Source: Heterodera schachtii (Eukaryota; Nematoda; Chromadorea; Rhabditida; Heteroderidae). From it: a stretch of 64,000 bases of DNA. The first letter of the stretch is position 1. Each line of letters begins with the position of its first letter. The notes beneath the pieces are model-generated. The model saw only the letters and a program-made list of their open reading frames with translations. It made no database searches and was not told the DNA's origin. This document shows, one piece after another, positions 57,892 to 64,000 of the stretch. The position numbers and the translations under genes are program-made. The stretch spans positions 543,197-607,196 of the forward strand of contig SIJG01000023.1 of the NCBI GenBank assembly GCA_023374025.1, written 5' to 3'.

Positions 57892-58780
57892 ATGGATCCG
57901 TCCGCTCCAGCGAAGAAGCGCGGTCGACCACCGAAGGCGGGCGGCGTGGCGAAAACAATTGCCAAGAAACCACCAGCGACCACAAAAGCGGCGCCCAAGT
58001 CGCCGTCCAAGTCACCAGCCAAATCACCTCCGAGTTCACCACCACAGCCGGTTTAAATTTTTGTGATTTAAAATTTAAACCCCGGACCATCAATTTTGCC
58101 ATATCCACCACCAAAATCTGTTTTCATCCAAAATTTGTTTAGGCAAAGGGTTCGCCCGCCGCCAAGAACGCCGTAAAACCGGCTGCTGCGGCGCCAGCGA
58201 CGGGACGCGGCCGTGGCCGCCCAAAGGGCACCGGCACATCGGCAGCAGCGAAGAAGAAGGCGGCCGCACCGGCGGGCGGAGGCACGGGCAAGCGCGGACG
58301 CCCACCAAAGAAGACAGCGGCGAAGGCCAAGGAGAGCGACACGGACGAGCACGACGAGGGTTTGCAATTTTTCAATTTCTTGGCACAGTGCCAATTTTTT
58401 GATTGGGGTAGCCAAATTCGACAAAAACTGGCACAGTTTAATATTCCCATTTCAAAAAACGAATTACGAAACAATAAACCCAAAGTTAGTAAATACTCGA
58501 ACCCCGGGTCCAAATAGCCGTAAACAAAATTTTTCCGGCTGTGGTTCGAATTTGGCTGTCATAAATAAACAGGTCCCAAAATCTCCTAGCATAATAATTG
58601 GGATGGTTCCTTTTTTATGGGGTTTTTGGCTCGGAGAACCCGGTTCGGTTCTGACACCAATTTCGACTTACCCCGAATCCGGATTCGAACAAAAACTTGG
58701 AATCGGATTTAAACATTTCTATATAAACACATTCTTCAGGGACTGACCCTGACGAATCGGCGAGCAGCAAATCGCCCTGA
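57892..58780 (+). CDS. AT-hook (HMGA-like) chromatin protein
   Basis: Three exons, 57892-58050, 58143-58359 and 58740-58780, give 138 residues. AT-hooks: KKRGRPPK near residue 8, GRGRGRPKG near residue 76 and GKRGRPPKK near residue 100. They are linked by Ala/Lys/Pro-rich sequence with SPSKSPAKSPP repeats, and the tail is acidic (ESDTDEHDE). This is the composition of HMGA-type architectural proteins, which bind the minor groove of AT-rich DNA; C. elegans hmg-11/hmg-12 are of this kind. The genome around it is very AT-rich. Phases fit cleanly (0, then 1), and the stop is at 58778-58780. Confidence 0.85.
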
Positions 58781-59456
58781 CTTTTGACGTGTTGAATTGT
58801 GTGACTTTTGCTGACCCTGGCGCGGATGGATCTCTGATGTCATGATGATAATTTCACCACCACCCCCATTTTTCTTTGTTTGTTTGTTTTTTCGTTTGAT
58901 TTCTTCCGTTTATTTTGACACCCTTTTTTTGTCTCCCTTTTTCCCCCTTTTATTTTCTGTCGCATTCTCGCACCATTAACCAACCCACACACTCTTCTTC
59001 TACAAAATAAAACGGTTTCTCTGTTTTGATCGCTTTTTTCGGACACGGCCGAGTGCCGATTAATATGGCTAATGTTCGGGGATTTAATCGGTAGCCATTT
59101 TACCAAAAAAAAATATATAATAATATTGCTGAAAGGCAGCAAATACCTTAGTTTCTTGGGCCACAAAATCCCGGACGGAAACAATTCATCGAAGAATCTT
59201 GAATGCATAATTCTTTTTTTGGCTCGAATCTCTGTCCACGATTCCATCACCACTCACTACAGGGAAGGGCACAAAAAGCAATAATTTCACTAGGCGCTAC
59301 ATAAATTCGTCGGTTTATACAGAATCGAAACACTACCATTTTCTGATCACTGGCGATCATATGCAAAAAAAGCAAATCTGTTATTTATTTTGATAAAATG
59401 ATGCTACGTATATTCTAACCGAATGTTCGTTTGGTTCAACCCATATTTGCTTTTCC
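58781..59456. other. 3' flank of the AT-hook gene
   Basis: T-rich, UTR-like sequence (58850-59040) followed by AT-rich spacer. No gene recognised. Confidence 0.5.
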
Positions 59457-59845
59457 GGTACTTATTTAGTTTACGGGACAGATTTAACATACATTTTCAA
59501 ATGCCTATAAATGTGTTATAGAAATTAATGAAAATAAGTTTTAAGGGGTTTTTGAGATCGCTGATCACGAATACAACACCCATTTTTGCCAATTTCGAAC
59601 CCCTGACGCGAACTTGAACAAAAATAAGATTAGAAACATTGTATTGATGATACCCGCATTGGCATCTGCCGATGAGAATAACTTTGTTACAGGAAGCATA
59701 AAATTCTAAAATTGTATGAATGATATCCTAATGGGCATCTTGCTAATGAGGGTATTATTGTTTTTTATAAAATCATATAAAAAATATACATTTATAGGCA
59801 TTTGAAAATGTATGATAAATCTGTCCCGTAAACTAAATAAGTACC
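59457..59845. mobile_element. hAT-like MITE, GGTACTTATTTAG termini, 8-bp duplication GCTTTTCC
   Basis: A 389-bp element. Inverted termini run for more than 50 bp, starting GGTACTTATTTAGTTTACGG and continuing GACAGATTT. GCTTTTCC is duplicated exactly at 59449-59456 and 59846-59853. The interior includes GGTTTTTGAGATCGCTGATC, related to the arm of the 60031-60363 element. Confidence 0.9.
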
Positions 59846-60030
59846 GCTTTTCCTCCGTTGCTTTTCCTCCGTTTTGATCGGTTTTTTCCCGAGACCCGCG
59901 AAGAAAAAAGTGCTATGTTTGATCAGAGTTCTGTTTGATTAGACTATTCAGTTTACAACTTTTTGATCTACTGTCGAATGTTGATCACCGGTCAGCAGGC
60001 ACAAAGAAAAATGCCACGAAAAAATTACTC

Positions 60031-60363
60031 GGTACTAATGTACTTTACAGACCATAAAAAAATTATTTTTTAAATCATATAAAAAAATTTCTAGGGTGTT
60101 TTCGGGGTCGCTGATCAAGAATCTGACATCAATTTCGACCAAATTACAACCCCGAACCAGCATTCGAGTTATTTTCGCACCATAAAATGATTTTTTGAAA
60201 AGTTGAATTTCAAATTTTTGTTCGAAATACTGGTCCGGGGTTCGAATTTGGTCGAAATGGATGTCAGATTCGTGATCAACGACCCCGAAAACCCTCAAGA
60301 AATTTTTTTATATGATTTTTAAAAAATAATTATTTTTTATGGTCTGTAAAGTACATAAGTACC
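60031..60363. mobile_element. Near-perfect foldback element, GGTACTTATGTAC termini
   Basis: Arms of about 150 nt are complementary over nearly their whole length: GGTACTAATGTACTTTACAG on the left and CTGTAAAGTACATAAGTACC on the right, through GGGTTTTCGGGGTCG near the middle. Flanks AAATTACTC and AAATCACTC look like a duplication with one mismatch. Its terminal word resembles that of 59457-59845. Arm-like fragments occur at 31360-31560 and 63325-63560. Confidence 0.85.
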
Positions 60364-60569
60364 AAATCACTCCTATACAGCCCTAGTGATCACAAATTCA
60401 GTGACCCTGAAACCCCCCAGCGGAAAACCAATTCAAAAATGATTTATATTGGTAATATCAAATGATCTCATTAATGGGGTAAATTCATACACAAATCAGT
60501 TGGATTTGACGGGGGGCTCAATTTCATTATACATAACATCTCTGTGATGGGCATAATTATCCATGCTTT

Positions 60570-61010
60570 TTAATTAGTATCCTCTGCAACAATTCTCGTC
60601 CATTCCGATCGCCACTTTTCTTCATGCCATGCCGTATTGTTGTTGTTGTTGTTGGCATTCGTCGTCGCCGGTGCCGTTGTCACATTCGCGCCCACAAGTT
60701 GTGCCAGTTGCTGCGCCAGCACATCCGCCCAGACCGCCCGGCGGCCCGTTCCCATCCCAAATGTAACTGTAAAAACAAATTTAAATTAGTGCGAGATGAT
60801 TAGTGGCGGCACTCACAAATCATGTTGATTGTCCAAATGATTCCAACGAACTGAAAGGGAAGTGGGGACAAATTAGACACAAAATGAATGATTTCCCACA
60901 CCCCCAAAAACCCACCACTCCGATGATGAACGAAACCAAGCCACACAGGAGATAGCCGCCGAGGCCGAAAATGGTGGCGGAAAAGCGGAAGAAAATGGGG
61001 GATGGAGGGG
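60570..61010 (-). CDS. Candidate small membrane protein gene, partial paralogue of 29773-30320
   Basis: Probable exons: about 61005-60925 (hydrophobic IFGLGGYLLCGLVSFIIG), 60850-60817 (FVGIIWTINMI, acceptor CTTTCAG) and 60766-60570 (acceptor TTTACAG; tail with ATTNANNNNN and ending RIVAEDTN). The intron between the first two shares its sequence (CTAATTTGT-CCCC...CTTTCAG) with the intron of the 29773-30320 gene, so the two are paralogous at DNA level. No start codon could be fixed. Tail sequence is Asn/Ala/Thr-rich. Function unknown. Confidence 0.35.
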
Positions 61011-61229
61011 AAAGACAATTCAATTAGGCATAAAGCCGACTTGAAAAGTGTTCTGACCCACATAATGAGGGAAAATGGACAGAAGAGACGAGAGAATTAA
61101 TGAATCCCGAACAAAAAAATGGACAAAAAAAAAGTTAAAATTTCTGTACAACTGAGAAAATAATGGCATTTTTCTCCATATTTAAGCGGTGAATTCCCCA
61201 CAAAACGCATCCATCCAATTCAATTGCAC

Positions 61230-62790
61230 TCACTTTAAATGCTTTTTTTTTTGCTGACTCTAAACGACCTTAAAATGACTTCAAAAGTGTTCTAAACTTT
61301 GTTTGAAGCTTCTAACTTGCATTTTTTTAATGATTTTTTTTGACTTTTTTACACTTTTTGGGATTTTTATGACTTTTTTGCGTTTTTGTGACTTTTTTCA
61401 TGACTTTTTCCACTTTTAAAGGCAAAATTTGACTTTTTGTGACGAAAATTCCGAAAAATAAGTCATCTTCGAGACGGAACTGAAATTTTTTGGCGCGCTG
61501 TCAAAATGTCCCTGCGTCATAATGTCCCCGCGTCATAATGTCCCCGCGTCATAATGTCCCCGAGTCATAATGTCCCTGCGTCATAATGTCCCCGCGTCAT
61601 AATGTCCCCCAAGCTAAAATCAGTCACAATGTCCCCAATTAAAATTAGCGAAAAAACCGAAAAATACATAATTTTAAGGTCCAAAAACACGAAATACCAT
61701 AGAAAATTTATCAGAATCATAAAACAACAATAAAAGGTGCTAAAAAGACAATGTAATATTTCCAATTAATTGAAAAGATAACAAAAAACAAAAATGGACA
61801 AATTTTAAAGGACATGCATGGTTGAACTAATTTTTTCATGGTCCTTTATTTTTCCTGGGTGTCCCTCGATATGATGACGAAGAGGGAATGAATTTCGGCA
61901 TCGTTTATGTCACCGCAAACGCTTAAAACGTAAAAATTACAGTTGTAATTGTTCAAACATACATCAAAAGTTTGTGGCTTACGATGAACACCCTGACGAA
62001 TACCAAACGCACTGACGAAATCAAATAGCTGTTACTGAATCATTCAAATTGTTCTCAATGGCCGGCGATGCTTTGAACTTGCCGTCCAAATGCCACGTTC
62101 CACTATTTGGTCGTTGTTGTTCAAAAACATACGCTTACGACTTTTTTTTGGAGAATTTCAATTTTTTACGATTAATATTGAGTCTAAATGAGTAATTTTA
62201 CAAAAACACGTAGTATGAATTTCGGTTTTTTCGCTAATTTTAATTGGGGACATTTTGACTGATTTTAGCTTGGGGGACATTATGACGCGGGGACATTATG
62301 ACGCGTGGACATTTTGACTGATTTTAGCTTGGGGGACATTATGACGCGGGGACATTATGACGCGGGGACATTATGACGCAGGGACATTTTGACGGGCAGC
62401 GAATTTTTTATACCATAAGGACTCAAATAAGACTGAAAAATAATAAATAAAATAAAAATCTGGCGGTGTAACACTTTTGAATATTTTTTTCCGTTAAAAT
62501 TAGTCGTTTTTAAATTACGTTCTTCGAAGAATGTTTAAAACGGCTTTTGGGTTTAATTACATTTGGCTAATTTTTCAGGACTTTTTTGGATTTATTTAGT
62601 GCTTTTTTGGCATTTTTATGTGACTTTTTGGTTATTTTTTCAAGACTTTTTTGCATTTTTCGTGACTTTTTTGCCTTTTTTATGACTTTTCGTGACTTTT
62701 TGGCGATTTTTCATGACTTTTTAAGTCGACTTTTTTGAGATTTTTCATGACTTAAATTCCCATCCCTACTGATAACCGACCCTAAAAACA
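61230..62790. repeat. (TGACTTTTTT)n element interrupted by a long inverted repeat
   Basis: From 61320 to 61450 and from 62570 to 62765 the same short word (ATGACTTTTT with TTTTGCGTTTTTGTG-like spacers) recurs in the same orientation. Between them lies the inverted repeat 61499-62399. The simplest reading is a word-based repeat element split by a later insertion. No gene here. Confidence 0.6.
61499..62399. mobile_element. Long inverted-repeat element with (CATAATGTCCCCGCGT)n arms
   Basis: About 900 bp. The left arm (61499-61670) has six copies of TCATAATGTCCCCGCG-like words, then AAGCTAAAATCAGTCACAAT and AATTAAAATTAGCGAAAAAA. The right arm (62216-62399) is the complement, with the same words. 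The central 550 bp is unique AT-rich sequence without a transposase frame. AATTTTTT flanks both ends, a possible but low-complexity 8-bp duplication. Confidence 0.8.
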
Positions 62791-63067
62791 CCAGCAGAAA
62801 AACCAATTCACAATATTTATTAGTAACATCAAATGATGGCATTAATGTGGAAATTCATACACAAATAATGACATTTTGGGTGAAAATTATATACATACAA
62901 ATCGGATGGATTTGACCGGAGGGGGGGATCAATTTCATGGCACAATTATCCGTTATTTAATTAGTATCCTCTGCATAAATTCTCTCGTCCAATCTGATCG
63001 CCTCTTTTCTCCATGCCATGCCGTTATTGTTGTGCCATTGCTCATCCGACCACGCGTCCGTCATTCA

Positions 63068-63207
63068 TCAGTCACTGTCGCTGCTTGATGAGCTGCTGGC
63101 GGCCGCATTCCCAGGCGCCGTATTATTGTTGTTGTTGGCATTCGTCGTCGCCGGTGCCGTTGTCGTCGTCAAATTCGCGTCCGCCGTTCCGTTCGTTTCA
63201 GCAGGAC
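63068..63207 (-). pseudogene. Duplicated 3' tail exon of the 60.6 kb gene
   Basis: Acceptor TTTTCAAG at 63208-63209, phase 1 as in the 60766-60570 exon. It reads GPAETNGTADANL, then APATTNANNNNN, and ends SSSSSSDSD with a stop. DNA homology with 60440-60690 continues on both sides (ATTAGTATCCTCTGCA, TCCATGCCATGCCGT), showing a segmental duplication. No upstream exons equivalent to FVGIIWTINMI were found, so it may be a non-functional fragment. Confidence 0.5.
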
Positions 63208-63667
63208 CTTGAAAACAGCACAAATATACTCGTTGATTTAACAAAATAATGGTCCCCAAAAACATGGCACTTTTGCCAGGACCCGATAATTGTTGTTGAA
63301 TGGACCCGATTTTTTTATAGTTCATTTTCAGAGGTCAAGAAAACTGGTTCCCGATGGTTTTTGGGGTTGTTGATTATGAAGCCGGTCGGCATTCATTTCG
63401 ACAAATTCCGAACTCCGGATCAGAATTCGAAAAAGACAAAAAATCAATTTTTAAATTTTGCATTTTCAGTTTCATTTAGACTTTTTGTTCGGATTTGAAC
63501 CCGTGGTTTGGAATTGCGTCGAAAAGAGGTGAGGCCGGGAATTTTCGGGTTGAAAAACCGGCATTTTTTGGCTGGAAAACCCGGGAATTTCCCGGTCAAA
63601 ATCGGGGACCTTGGTACTCAGTTTTGCCACTTTTTTCATCCGTAGGAAATCCCGGTCCCGTGTAACT

Positions 63668-64000
63668 CTACTTTTGAAAATAAAACAAAAAATTTTCCAA
63701 GGGTCGGTGGTTCCTCACTAAATCTTGGAAGTTGCCAAACAATTTACGTTCAGTTGGCCTAGGAGGAAGGAAGATGTTCACATCGAGCATCCCTAAAGTC
63801 GGAATATCGACAAGTGGTTGCAGCGTTTCATTCGGCCCCATTGGCAGAGCACCCATCATCATCCCAAAAGTCTCGAGTGTCCCAAAATTAGTCGGGGGTT
63901 CAATGTTCCTCAGAGTGCCGTAGTCGATGGGCTCATGCGGGTTTTGGGCGTTTGTAGCCACGCCTTGACTTCCGCGGGCGTCCACGTCCACGCCGCTTGG
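63668..64000 (-). CDS. Open frame running off the window edge, unknown
   Basis: A minus-strand frame open from the window end to a stop at 63668-63670. It includes YGTLRNIEPPTNFGTLETFG, LPMGPNETLQPLVDIPTLGM and PPRPTERKLFGNFQDLVRNH. Composition looks coding, but I recognise no family. A second frame at the very edge (63930-64000) reads KRRGRGRPRKSRRGYKRP, an AT-hook-like string. Only one can be real; both need sequence beyond the window. Confidence 0.3.
   Translation of the reverse strand, partial: PSGVDVDARGSQGVATNAQNPHEPIDYGTLRNIEPPTNFGTLETFGMMMGALPMGPNETLQPLVDIPTLGMLDVNIFLPPRPTERKLFGNFQDLVRNHRPLENFLFYFQK

Noticed and set aside
1..64000. ATGCCA motifs as dorsal-gland effector promoter boxes
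   Set aside because: ATGCCA and AATGCCAAA words are frequent throughout introns here and not concentrated before start codons, and no effector-like gene is recognised.
1..64000. CRISPR arrays, bacterial operons or viral integration
   Set aside because: Spliced animal genes fill the window; the regular repeats have no unique spacers of constant length, and no viral gene was recognised.

Overview
The window looks like nuclear DNA of a nematode, probably a tylenchid plant parasite of the cyst-nematode kind (Heterodera/Globodera). Genes are compact and intron-dense. GC-rich exons sit in very AT-rich introns that end in TTTCAG-like acceptors, a collagen prolyl 4-hydroxylase is present, and several introns start with GC instead of GT. 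The genus is inference; no marker gene settles it.

Layout, left to right: the 3' end of DNA polymerase epsilon catalytic subunit (POLE, +, 408-4613); a complete IFRD-family gene (-, 5149-8975), convergent with POLE and divergent from a complete KIAA2013-family membrane protein gene (+, 9825-16741); secreted, partly galectin-like exons (+, 18967-22848) leading into an alpha-1,3-fucosyltransferase GT10 domain (+, 23931-28518); a small membrane-protein gene (-, 29773-30320), divergent from a casein-kinase-1/TTBK-like kinase (+, 30840-32839); a GT31 beta-1,3-glycosyltransferase (+, 34212-37753); collagen prolyl 4-hydroxylase alpha subunit (-, 39751-46309); a roughly 2.3 kb 29-bp minisatellite; a mitochondrial carnitine/acylcarnitine carrier (-, 54358-56315) with a duplicated last exon; an AT-hook (HMGA-like) gene (+, 57892-58780); and a second small membrane-protein gene with a duplicated 3' tail (-, 60.6-63.2 kb).

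The genes are mostly housekeeping and do not form an operon. Three act in the secretory pathway (GT10, GT31, prolyl 4-hydroxylase), but nothing shows that they are coordinated.

The most unusual content is non-coding. Introns and intergenic DNA are packed with inverted-repeat elements. Six have perfect 8-bp target-site duplications that I could read directly (10633, 19454, 24230, 27510, 37877, 59457), a seventh probably does (35540), and an eighth has an imperfect one (60031). This is the hallmark of hAT-type non-autonomous transposons (MITEs). Many are built from a short word reiterated in their arms, and the word differs from element to element. One hairpin family keeps a common core while its outer arms are copy-specific yet complementary within each copy. 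Exon boundaries were derived by hand from splice consensus, reading phase and remembered family alignments, so single-base errors are possible.
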